From Hyaloperonospora brassicae (Eukaryota; Oomycota; Peronosporomycetes; Peronosporales; Peronosporaceae): a stretch of DNA of 64,000 nucleotides. Positions 38,973 through 49,000 of this stretch are shown one piece after another. A program made the position numbers and the translations under genes. The DNA is taken from positions 620,001-684,000 of the forward strand of contig CANTFL010001372.1 of NCBI GenBank assembly GCA_947650285.1, given 5' to 3'. The number at the start of each line of letters is the position of its first letter. The stretch's first letter is position 1. The notes under the pieces are model-generated. The model was given only the letters and a program-made list of their open reading frames with translations. It did no database searches and was not told the DNA's origin.

Positions 38973-40499
38973 ATGACGTCGACCCTGCAATATCTCTCTG
39001 CGTCATTCGTCACCCGTGGTGCAATGTTTGCGGGACTACTGCTTTCGACGGCTACTGGCACACCTTTTGCAAACAATCCAGTCACCATCGTCGATAGCGC
39101 CACCTTCCTGTCGCATGACAGTCCGGCGTTCAGTGGAATTGCTGCCGATTTCGATGTCAACGTTCTCACCTACACAGTAGTTGAGTACACGTTCACATCG
39201 GAAGAAAGCTTCAACAGCAGTTCTTCCACCACAAGTGCAACTACCACATCGCCTGATGGCGCTACAAGTACAACGTCCACGACCCAGTCGCAGTTGTCGG
39301 CATCGACCATGCAGTCAACGAATTTCGAGAGCTTCACCGTCGAGAATGAACCAGCTTCGGTCAATGTGTACGGTCGCAATCGCAAACTTGAAGCAAGCAC
39401 GTCGGATCTTCAGAAACTCGAAAACCACTTCCAGGTGCCTTTGGAGTTCAACGTCAAAAGCCTGGCTACGCGTGCAGCGTACCACGTCATGCCGTGGCCC
39501 AGCAGCTACTGGGCCATGTATCTGGACAGCATCAACTACCGCTGGAGCTCCAGCAATGGACCTAGTGCGACGGAAAAATACGCCACTGCTTTTGGCGTCG
39601 ATCCCAGTGCTATGGTGTCAAAGGTATCGCAGTCCACGGGTGTGATATCAAAGACGTCGTCGAACGCATCGTGCTTGACGAATGAAGACTGTCGTATACG
39701 AGGGGACGGCAGTGTCTGCGCTCGACCTGGTGGAGAAACTCAGGGCTTGTGCATTCCGACATGGTACGGCATTTGCCATGCCTGGGCCCCGGCATCGTTG
39801 CTCGAGCCCGAGCCGAATTGTGCAGTGGAATACAATGGAGTGACGTTCCAGCCGATGGACATCAAAGCTCTGATAACCGAAGTCTACGATGGAGCAAAAG
39901 TTGCCACGGTCTTCACAGGTGCCAGGTTCTTCAATCCTGCCAGTGCGGCTACCTTTGACACGTATGGCCGCTTCACGGATGCTTCACGACGTGATCTGGG
40001 TCCTGGCTTCATGCACGTCGCGCTGGCTAACATCCTCGGCCGCTTCAATGCTTCCGTGGTCTTGGACGTCTCAGCTGGCCCTGAGGTCTGGAATCAGCCC
40101 GTTTACGGCTACGAAGTGCTCACTGAAATGGAATTGACCCCCAGCGATGCTGCTAGTCGATACTTTGGCGTACCGACGTACCCGTTCAACCGCGATGCCC
40201 AGCGCATGATGTATGTTGAAACGAAAGTATCCTGGATGGCGGAGACTTTCGAAAATGGGGGGCTTGTGTCATCGGGTCGCGCCACGACTTACGTGAAGGG
40301 CAAGACGTACAAATATTTGCTTGAGCTGGACGAGGCGTACAACATCCTTGGCGGGGAGTGGGTGGGTGAATCAAAGGCAGACCATCCGGATTTCCTCTGG
40401 ATACCAAAGGCCCGTCCTGACCTCACTGCCGTCACAAATATAGGGCTCAGCTACAAGAACGTCCGGGTATTGCTCGACATGGCCACTTCTTGCTCGTAG
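38973..40499 (+). CDS. Transglutaminase elicitor (GP42/PEP-13 family)
   Basis: 508 residues in one exon. The N-terminus (FVTRGAMFAGLLLSTATG) is a likely signal peptide, followed by a Ser/Thr-rich linker (about 75-115) suited to O-glycosylation. The catalytic domain has PWPSSYWAMYLDSINYRW and the active-site region WYGICHAW with Cys at about 268. VWNQPVYGYEVLTEMELT (about 372-389) corresponds to the surface PEP-13 segment recognised by plants, with the key Trp and Pro retained and Arg/Phe changed to Tyr. The family cross-links Gln and Lys residues in the oomycete cell wall. Length and motifs look complete and no break is visible. It lies 173 bp beyond the end of the cystatin duplication arm. 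Confidence 0.88.
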   Translation: MTSTLQYLSASFVTRGAMFAGLLLSTATGTPFANNPVTIVDSATFLSHDSPAFSGIAADFDVNVLTYTVVEYTFTSEESFNSSSSTTSATTTSPDGATSTTSTTQSQLSASTMQSTNFESFTVENEPASVNVYGRNRKLEASTSDLQKLENHFQVPLEFNVKSLATRAAYHVMPWPSSYWAMYLDSINYRWSSSNGPSATEKYATAFGVDPSAMVSKVSQSTGVISKTSSNASCLTNEDCRIRGDGSVCARPGGETQGLCIPTWYGICHAWAPASLLEPEPNCAVEYNGVTFQPMDIKALITEVYDGAKVATVFTGARFFNPASAATFDTYGRFTDASRRDLGPGFMHVALANILGRFNASVVLDVSAGPEVWNQPVYGYEVLTEMELTPSDAASRYFGVPTYPFNRDAQRMMYVETKVSWMAETFENGGLVSSGRATTYVKGKTYKYLLELDEAYNILGGEWVGESKADHPDFLWIPKARPDLTAVTNIGLSYKNVRVLLDMATSCS

Positions 40500-40661
40500 G
40501 CTCGCATACGTGTTGTGCCCGTTTGAATGTAGCCGTTCGTGTCGATTTCCGCATGGACCAAATGCGTCTTCTACGTCATCGCGCCCATTCGCGTTCGTCT
40601 AATTGTGTCATCTAGTGACGTCTATTCACGCGTTGATGTTATTCCTCACTCTGCTAGCAAC

Positions 40662-42077
40662 TTACTCGCCGTCTGCAGCACTCCTTTTCTTTTTGCCATG
40701 ATAGTGCGAGTCGTGCAGACGCTCTTCTGGATCGTATTCGCGTCCGCTGTGTTTCTTCTTCCTCTTGTGTGAGCTCGACGACGGCCTTTTATACCTTCGG
40801 CGGTCCTTACTGTACATGACAAATGCATCGTCTCGATTGAGCTTGATGGCCATTGCTGCTAGCTCTGGGTTGTGGGTTTCCAGCTTTTGAAGCCACTTGA
40901 CAGCCATGCGCTTACGACTACTTCGCGTTTTGCGCCACACAGTAGGGAAGTTCTGCGAGCTGCAGAAATTCTGCGTGACTGCCACGGTATCATCCACATT
41001 CAGCACGGCGTGCCACCATCCGCCGGGGATAAACACAGTCTCACCAGGAAACTGCATAAATTCAATGCATTGCAGTGTCTCCGGCGAGCTTGCCCGCTTG
41101 AGACGAGGCAACAGATCCATGAAGTAGTTGACAGCCTCGTCGTCTTCGTCGCCACGCACGTGACTCTTACCATTCACGAGACGCTTGGGTACGTGCGGTG
41201 GAAACAGCACCCAGCGTTTGCGGCCCACAAGTAATGTGTTCCACGCGCTCGTGCCAAGCGGGTCCACATGCAATGTAGTACCTGAGCGTTTAGGGCCCAC
41301 CAGGAACCATCGATACGGTGGTCGTCTGTCCTCGCCAACAAACGAAAACAAGTCTTCTGGAAAGTACTTGGGCACCTTATAATCCTCGAGCAGTGGCTTG
41401 GTGTCTTCATGGTCCTCAAAAGTACTGTCAAAGATGTAGAGCGGACTGTCATCTGTCTGACGTTTCACGTACGCCATAAAGTACCTGAACTTCATCCGAA
41501 TGGACTTTCCATTGTCGTCTTCGCCGCACTTGAGCTCGGCGTGCTTGTAATCTCGACGCAATTGCTTCAGCGTCCAACGCTCCAGAGCCTTCCACTCTTC
41601 AGTCTCGGGGATCCCGTCAATCACCACTGGAACGTACGGTCGTTCGTACTCGTTGATAAAGCGCTTGACACTCAGCTCGCTGCAGTGCTCGCGCTTGATC
41701 AAGTTGCACTCGCCCAGCGGCAAGTCGCACACGTCCGAGCCAGCAAAGCCCTCGCGAGTCCACGTGTCGGGGTCAATGTCTACACGAGTGGAAGTTGTCA
41801 AGGACAGGGGCTGGTCACAACATATACAAAAGCATAGAGTCCGTGTACAACGTCTTCGTGCAACACACGCACCTGAGCGATGTTTTTTCTTCGCGTTGTG
41901 GATCACCCGAGCGGCTTTCAGAGGGTACTCAGGCGGTGCAACGACTGGGAAACGCGGGCGACTGAACGAACCACAGGCAGTGACGTTCCGTCTGTGTGCA
42001 GGAGACGATGACGGCGACGACAACGTCGCGGACGACGTGGGCGACAGCGAGCGGCGAGACGCTTTCGAGCGGCCCAT
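40662..42077 (-). CDS. JMJD6: JMJD6-like JmjC 2-oxoglutarate oxygenase
   Basis: JMJD6 is a nuclear Fe(II)/2OG-dependent lysyl hydroxylase acting on splicing factors, with debated arginine demethylase activity. Diagnostic blocks: ERPYVPVVIDGIPE, KCGEDDNGKSIRMK, SPLYIFDS, RRPPYRWFLVGPKRSGT. The iron ligands lie in LHVDPLGTSAW (His, Asp; about 41262-41270) and GGWWHAVLN (His, about 41010), with ITQNF-like VTQNFCSS after it. The Arg/Lys/Ser-rich tail (KRKKKHSGREYD) is typical. A 93-bp segment at 41780-41872 has GTGCGT...TGTAG ends, is a multiple of three, and interrupts the homology; I take it as an intron although it is open. The ORF extends up to 42233, but that start would overlap the EMC8 start, so Met at 42077 is preferred. 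Confidence 0.9.
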   Translation of the reverse strand: MGRSKASRRSLSPTSSATLSSPSSSPAHRRNVTACGSFSRPRFPVVAPPEYPLKAARVIHNAKKKHRSGACVARRRCTRTLCFCICCDQPLSLTTSTRVDIDPDTWTREGFAGSDVCDLPLGECNLIKREHCSELSVKRFINEYERPYVPVVIDGIPETEEWKALERWTLKQLRRDYKHAELKCGEDDNGKSIRMKFRYFMAYVKRQTDDSPLYIFDSTFEDHEDTKPLLEDYKVPKYFPEDLFSFVGEDRRPPYRWFLVGPKRSGTTLHVDPLGTSAWNTLLVGRKRWVLFPPHVPKRLVNGKSHVRGDEDDEAVNYFMDLLPRLKRASSPETLQCIEFMQFPGETVFIPGGWWHAVLNVDDTVAVTQNFCSSQNFPTVWRKTRSSRKRMAVKWLQKLETHNPELAAMAIKLNRDDAFVMYSKDRRRYKRPSSSSHKRKKKHSGREYDPEERLHDSHYHGKKKRSAADGE

Positions 42078-42231
42078 TGGCTTCCGAGCTTCCGAAACGA
42101 GAGCGCTGGTGCGAGAGGGCAGTGTGCTCCCTCGCTCGACTGACAGAGCGGTCTTGTCGACGTGGGTTTTTTTTGTAACTGAGTCACCAAATTTTGATTC
42201 CGTTTTGGTCCATTCGACACTATTACGCATC

Positions 42232-42984
42232 ATGACGGACGACAGCGCGCACCCGATGCAGACGCAGTCGTACGTGAAGCTGATGCTGCACGCCGCAAAG
42301 CGACCGGCAAACTCCGCGTGTGGCCTTCTGCTGGGTCAGAAACAGGGCCACGGATTCACTGTATCGGACGCCATGCCACTGTTTCACCACGAAGCTCCGC
42401 TCGCGCCGCTGCTGGAGGTGGCGTGCGCGATGGTGGAGGCATTTTGCCAAACGGATCCGAACTTGGCCATTGTGGGCTTTTATTATGCCGAAAATGGACA
42501 TTCTTCGTCTGATTCTGGTACTGGACTCAGCCATTTTGCCGAAAAAGTGGCGGACAAAGTAGCGCAACAGTGTGCGCAGGCTTGCGTCCTATTGGTACGT
42601 CGAGTCTCGGACACTTTTTTGGTCAATTGTGTGCTGCGCGGGTTTTGTCGAGCTTTTTCTGCTGATTCGGTCGGTACTGAACAATCAATCACGTGCGTAC
42701 ATTGGTGCGTGTGTTTGTCTTGTTTGTTCTTCGTGTAGGTGGACCGTCAGCAGTTTGGCCACGAGACGAAAACGGGGCTGCAGGTGCTGCGAAAGGACGC
42801 AAAGCGCGGCTGGTGTCGGGCCGAGACCCGTGTGCAGGTTGCAGAAGGGGCTGCACAAGTGCTGACTCAGGGACTGCAGCAGAATGTACAGGAGCATGTG
42901 GTGGACTTTGAGGAGCACCTGGAAGATCCCAGTAAGGATTGGCGGAACCCGCACGTTGTCGACTTGCTCAAGCTGAACGTATAG
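42232..42984 (+). CDS. EMC8: ER membrane protein complex subunit 8/9
   Basis: A cytosolic MPN-like subunit of the EMC, which inserts tail-anchored and multipass proteins into the ER membrane. Exon 1 is 42232-42594 (MTDDSAHPMQTQ; YVKLMLHAAKRPANSACGLL is the family signature) and exon 2 is 42739-42984 (VDRQQFGHETKTGLQ to LLKLNV). The intron is 144 bp, phase 0, GTACGT...TGTAG. Total is 203 residues, normal for the family. No metalloprotease JAMM motif is seen, as expected for EMC8/9. It is divergently arranged with the JMJD6 gene across about 155 bp. Confidence 0.88.
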
Positions 42985-43067
42985 CGGCAGATGACGTGGT
43001 AAGAAGCGACGGAGCTTTGCATCATACGAGCTATGATTTGATCTTTGTGCAACAATCGATGCGTGCG

Positions 43068-46000
43068 TTAGTCGAGCGCTTTCGCTAAGTGTCTCGACGT
43101 CTTCACGTATACTTCGTGCTGCACGTGGGATTGGTCGGTGTCGTCGATGGCACTGTGTCGCATCGGTAGTGAAGCAAGCGTTCGGAGGTAGCTGGAAAGC
43201 AACAAGCGCGCATTTTCTACGTCCCAAAGCAGCGGGTGGGCGTGGCGTAACGCACAGGTCAGACGACCAGCCGCTGCATATTCACCCTGCATCACTAAGG
43301 CGCACACGACATAGGCACCGCTGGACGTCCAACGAACTGGTTCTCTGTTTACATCTTGCAGCAGAAAAGCCACCACCGACGAGTAGAGGCCATGCTGAAT
43401 GAGCTCTGCAACATCGAAGCGCAAAAGTGCAAGCTCCATGACAGCAGACCAGCTAGGAGAATCTCGTGGAAGTTGTTGCACAGAATGCAACAGTCGGTCG
43501 ACATGCTTGCTTCTGAGCTCGTCAAATGGGCACATCAGAAGCAGCTGAACTGCTACGTCAGTCTTGCTTGCTTCCCAGTGAGTTAACACCACCGCTTCCG
43601 TTCCTTCTGCTTCACTACTTAGTTCAGCATACGCATGCGCAGTGTACCAATCCAAAAGGTGGGTGCCCCAGATGCCCCGTGCAAAGAGGGCTGACCAGCA
43701 GAGAGCCACGTCCTTTTGGGACGTAGTTGGTCTCTCGACTGCAGCACCCACCTGAAACTGAGCTCGGGTACGCGCTTGCATCGCAACCCTTTGTTCATTC
43801 CGCCATGCCGAATCACTACATTGTGCGGAATCCCCTTGTACGTTGCTACGGCGGACGAGCAAGTTGCTTAGTGCCACTGTTGCCTGCTCCGCAAAATGCA
43901 TAGCCTCGGCGTTGCCATCACCAGAGTGTGCCTCAACAAATGATAGCAGCTCCTCAAATACTGCAGCAAAATGGGTTGGCATGTCATGACTGGGGATACT
44001 GAAAACGCGCTGCGGCTCAAATCTATCCATCTCGTGCTCCATGAGCAACGCAGACCATACAGCTTTGACTTGTAGCCCTAGATGACATGTGGCCAACTTT
44101 GCACTATTGATCCTGGCAAATTCGCAAGATTGTAGCACGTGACTGAGAATCGCAGCTTCGCTCCACTTTCGTTGATCTTCCTTTTGCCGTATCAGCTGTT
44201 CCCACTGGGATAAAACCGTTTGACGCACCACGGCAACCAGGCTTTTACTTGAACCTTCATTCCCATCAGAAGGGCTGTACATCTCGCTTTGCCGGGCCGA
44301 ACCGATTTCCTTCAGTAGCGCAGACGGTGACTGTGAGAACAACATTACAGCGTGCATATAAAGCGCGTGCGCCTTGGACTTTTCGTCGCGCGATATCGCC
44401 AAAGTAGCGCGGAGGTGGTCCCGAAGTTCAACTTCCTCGCTGCTACTAGGAACAGATGCACCAGTGATCCACGTCCAAACGAGACGCTCAACCCAACGAT
44501 CACAGCGCTTTTGTTCATCACATGTCGGATCCACGTGCCGATTGACTAGATTGGTAACTGCCGTTTTGTAGCTTTCAGCAATCACAGTAGCCGCGGTATC
44601 CTCACTCATCGTGCTTCCACCAGCACGCAACGCTAGTTCCATGATAAGACTTGAAAGATCCACTGATGTCACGTGATGGCAAAGCTCCATCAACGTAGTG
44701 TTGCAAAATGAATCTTCATTTGTTGCTTGCTGGAGAGGATCCACCGCGAACCAGGCCTTGAAGGCCGCCGTAACAGGCTCCAGTATTTTCGACATATCAA
44801 TTGCGCTTTCGCTTGCGGCGAACGTCAAACCACTTTTTCCTATTTTTTCAAGCAAAAAGTGGCACATGTTTTCTGCCAGTTCACGCTCCAGATAGCTAAG
44901 TTCTTGCTCTTTTCGCTTGTATTGTGTCGGGTCCCATGAAGCGGACGAAGAAGAAGCGGTGGATGAAGATGACGAAACGCTTGAGCGTGGTCCAAACAAT
45001 TGCCAGGAGTTGTACTTCGACTGGAATACTGACAATGTGTCTGTCACGAAATCCACACGCTTCTCGGGCGTCAGTAGCCCACCAAAGTGCTGTAGACCAA
45101 TTAGCCGTTGTCCGTAGAACTCCTTCGTGAGATCAAGGTGCGTTACTAAATCGAGTGGGTGTTTGCCTTTTGATCCATTCAGGAACATATGATGGAATAC
45201 CATCAAGTGTTCATTCGAAAGCACTGAAAGACACGGCACACATGCTTCGTACGCCCGAAATGCCACGTCCGATAGTTGAGCATCACTAGTGGCAGCAGTC
45301 CCATCTTCTTTCCATTTGCTCATCAGTAAGTCATTAATGTAAATCATGACCATGGCACTTGGTGTCACATTATAAAGCCTGCGCAATATCTTGGTAGCAA
45401 CCTTGACGGTCTTGCCAGTCAATAGAGGCCGCACTGCTTCAACGGCCACCTTCCGACTCGTTGTCATCGCTTCAGGATCTGTCACGGGAGTCAGTAATTC
45501 CTTAGTCGTGGAAGCTGTTCCTATGAGCTTCAGATTGACATCCAGCACGTCAAGTGAGTCCCTGATACTTTTCAGCTTCTTGAAGCACATGAACAACAGA
45601 CTGATTTTGTCAATCGAGCCTTTGGGCAGAGGAAAGAGAGAATACTCGTGGGGCGACATTCGTTCCACTGACTCTCCGCAACTACGCTTTGAGCATTCCA
45701 AGATCATCCGCAGTACGAACAAAACGCCAACATGGTCGGTTCCGTCAATCATGTCGTACAAACCTGGGTCGCCTCCTGTGTCGCTTTGTAGTAAGAAGTC
45801 CCCGAAATCAATCGGTCGTTGCAAAGCTTCTCCTAGGATATCGATTCGATCGATCGAAAAGGTCTCGTCCAACTGCTCACGACGGCCAGCTTGACAGCTA
45901 TGCGATGGAAACAGACACGCGCACTTGATATAAGCCAACAAGCATTCATACTCATCAATGCCATACTTGGTGGCAAGCTGTTTTGAAAGGTGGAAGTGTT

Positions 46001-49000
46001 CTTTCTTCGTGGCCAGTGACATAATCTGTTTTTTGCGGTAGCTTTCATCTTGCAGAAAACACTCAGTATCGAACTTGGTGCCAAGCAATAGGGTCATTTG
46101 TTCGAACTCTTGGGACTTCTTTTGCGAGACCAACCATTCTTGGCATCGCTGAGCGAGGCTCAGATAAGTGACGTTCCGGTGCTCCGGTGATAGAAGCCGC
46201 GGCTTAGACCGCATTGCGGCTGAGTCAGTTGAGTTGTCTAAAGTGCGATCCCCCGAGAATTCAACAAAGCTTGCCGCCATTTGTGTAGTCTCGTAGGAAA
46301 AAGGTAACGTCGTGAGACACTCGCTACGACTCGACAAAGCCCCTAGATCACTCGTTATAGTGACCTCATTTGCTTGTGCCGCTTGGAGCAAGTAGAAATC
46401 GTGGAGTCCGCGAACTACGATTTCGTGCTTCTGCAGTGTATCACTGGATGATGTGGTTGACGACTTCGGTCCAGCTGGATCGACGAACAATGGCGAGAGA
46501 ACTTCTTTGACGCAGAATGCTTCAAAGCTACCATAATCGCCGCTGTATTCGCCTAGCAGATATAAATAGCCAAAGGCAAGCTCCATGTACTGTCGCCAAT
46601 CGCCTGACTCGGTGCCATTAGAAGTCGGTGCGAGCTCGCCCGCACCTTGTACGCAAATTTGTACCATTTGCTGGAGAAATGTCAATACAGACTCCCTGAT
46701 ATCGTAGTTCGTAATGCTACCCACGCTTTCGGACAGCACAAAAGCAAGCCGGACCCCACGCTGCAGCAACCGCAGAATCAATCGGCGGTCGTCTTTTTCG
46801 CCAACCAGCAGCGCCACCACTATTTTTAGCTCGCGTAGTAGTGCAGATTCAGCACTGCGTGGGTTTTTCCCGTCGATTAGTCGCCGTTGCTCTAGATCGG
46901 CGTCCGACAAGCCTAGATCAATTAATATGGCGCAAACAGCATCAACCTTTTCAAACCACGACAGCACTAAGTCTGTCGCTTGGTGTGCAAAAAGGCCTGT
47001 CGAAGACATATCGGATACACTGAACAGCGCACAGCATAGATTGCGCTTTTTCGTCCATGAATAGAATGACGAAGCAGACACAAGATCGAGCACTAACGAA
47101 ACTAAGTGCAATAGTGTCACCTGGTCGCCTCCACCGCTGCAATCTGCAATACGGTCGGCCTCAGCAGAAATGTTGGCAATCACTTTCATTGTCAGATCGT
47201 ACGCAACTTCGTAATCGATGCAATACAGGGCCGCATACGCGCCTTTCATCCATATGTTTAGCTTCTGAGTCTCAACATGCAACAGTTTTGCCAAATGCAT
47301 AATGGCAAACAAAGGTCCGGTGCATGAATCTGTTCTTGTTCCATCGTTCAATTCTCCAACACGGCGTTGCCCGAGCCATTCTTTCACTCGCACGGACGGT
47401 TTGTAATTACTTGGATTGCTTGCGAATACTTGATAAACAGTATTTAGTCGAATGTTAAGAACATCTTCCTCTGGCTGGCTGGTCCTTAGCTGTGGTGGCG
47501 ACATTTTCATAGTGCCATGCGTCAGTAGATCAAGCAGCTCGCAAGCGTCAGCTACATCCTGCTCATGCGATAAAGCTTCCGTATAGTATTCTTTGGTCCT
47601 ACGCACGGCGCGATCGCTTCCATCCCATACTGGTAGAGAAAGCAGCTGCCTTGCGATACTGACGCAGCTCGACGCAGCTGTGTGGATCGCACTTCTACCC
47701 TCAGAATATCCGGAGATACAGTCAAGCTTTGCTCGAGTTGCCGCAAACAAATTGTCCAGGACACGTTCGATAGCTTCTACGTCAGAGGCTATCCAATGCT
47801 TCACCACAGCTTGAGCGGAGTTGACATCAACACGTTCAGATGCAAGCAATTGCTTTAAAATAATGTCCAATACCATTTCTTGACTCAATCGCTCACCAAA
47901 TGCATGCTCCTTCAGCTTCGCTGCATCTTGAAGTACTTCAACCCATTGACTTCCATAACCGTTTTCTTTGTCGTTAGCAACTTTGCCAGAAAAAGCGAAC
48001 GAGGACATTTCTTCAATCAGATCATGCAGACCTACATTCGCGCATTCACCTGTTGCACCGTCACTATTCGCCAATATCTGACTCTTTAGTTGGCCTGGCA
48101 AAGTAGCTACGCCATACTTGCTTAGTACGTCTACAGCAATTAATAGACCTTCCATTTCATCCACTGCCACTTGCAACTGAGCGATCTCTGGTAAATCGTT
48201 CTCCTTTCGGATAGGTAGTGACTGAAATATCGTCCAGCATTGCTCCACCACGACAGAATGGCGCTGCATGTACGCCTTCGCACCCACGATTGGTGCTCTG
48301 CCCCCAAAGTCTTTACAAAGATGGACCGAGTAGACGACGTTGAGTGCTGTTTCAATAAGTTGCGTGTCGCTTTGAATCCACCGCTTCGTAGGCTCAATTG
48401 ATGGGGAGCTTCGCTTGATTATTTCTGCTGCAAGCGTCAGACCAGGCAACGAATATTTAGATGACACTGTATGTGCCAACCTTGACATCAGGTCATCCAG
48501 CGCATACCTGCAATCTTGACGCTGTGTTACGAACACCTTCTCCAAGCGCTCGATCGCCAAAGTAATATCGTCTGCAAGCTCCTTGTCACTAGCGCCTACC
48601 ACAATCATGGCTTGATCGTGCATCGAAAGTGTAGACCACTCGTCTAGCGGAAGCAAACAGCAGGCTGATAAATTAAACGTATGCACGCAATTGTACAAAC
48701 GTTCAGTCTGCAGAAAAAGCTCTTCCAGTGGTTTCTTGGTACCCGAAGGTGCCCACTCTGACAGGCATGTGGAAGCAAGTCTACTTAACTGGTATGAGAA
48801 AGCAAGCTGGCCATAACGGCTGTCCAGCTCCAGGACTCTTCTACGTAGCCATTCATAATACGCCATATTGCGCTCGTCGCAATCAATGCTCGTGTATTCA
48901 TTGAACCTTATCTGCTCTTCGTCAGTGAGGTCATAATGATAGTTTTGTTCCGAAAGCGCGACGGAAGTCACTAAATCATTGCCGTCGTCAGATTGGAACA

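Noticed and set aside
40662..42233. Full 523-codon ORF as the JMJD6 protein
   Set aside because: Its start would overlap the EMC8 start codon, and 41780-41872 looks like an in-frame intron; the shorter start was chosen.
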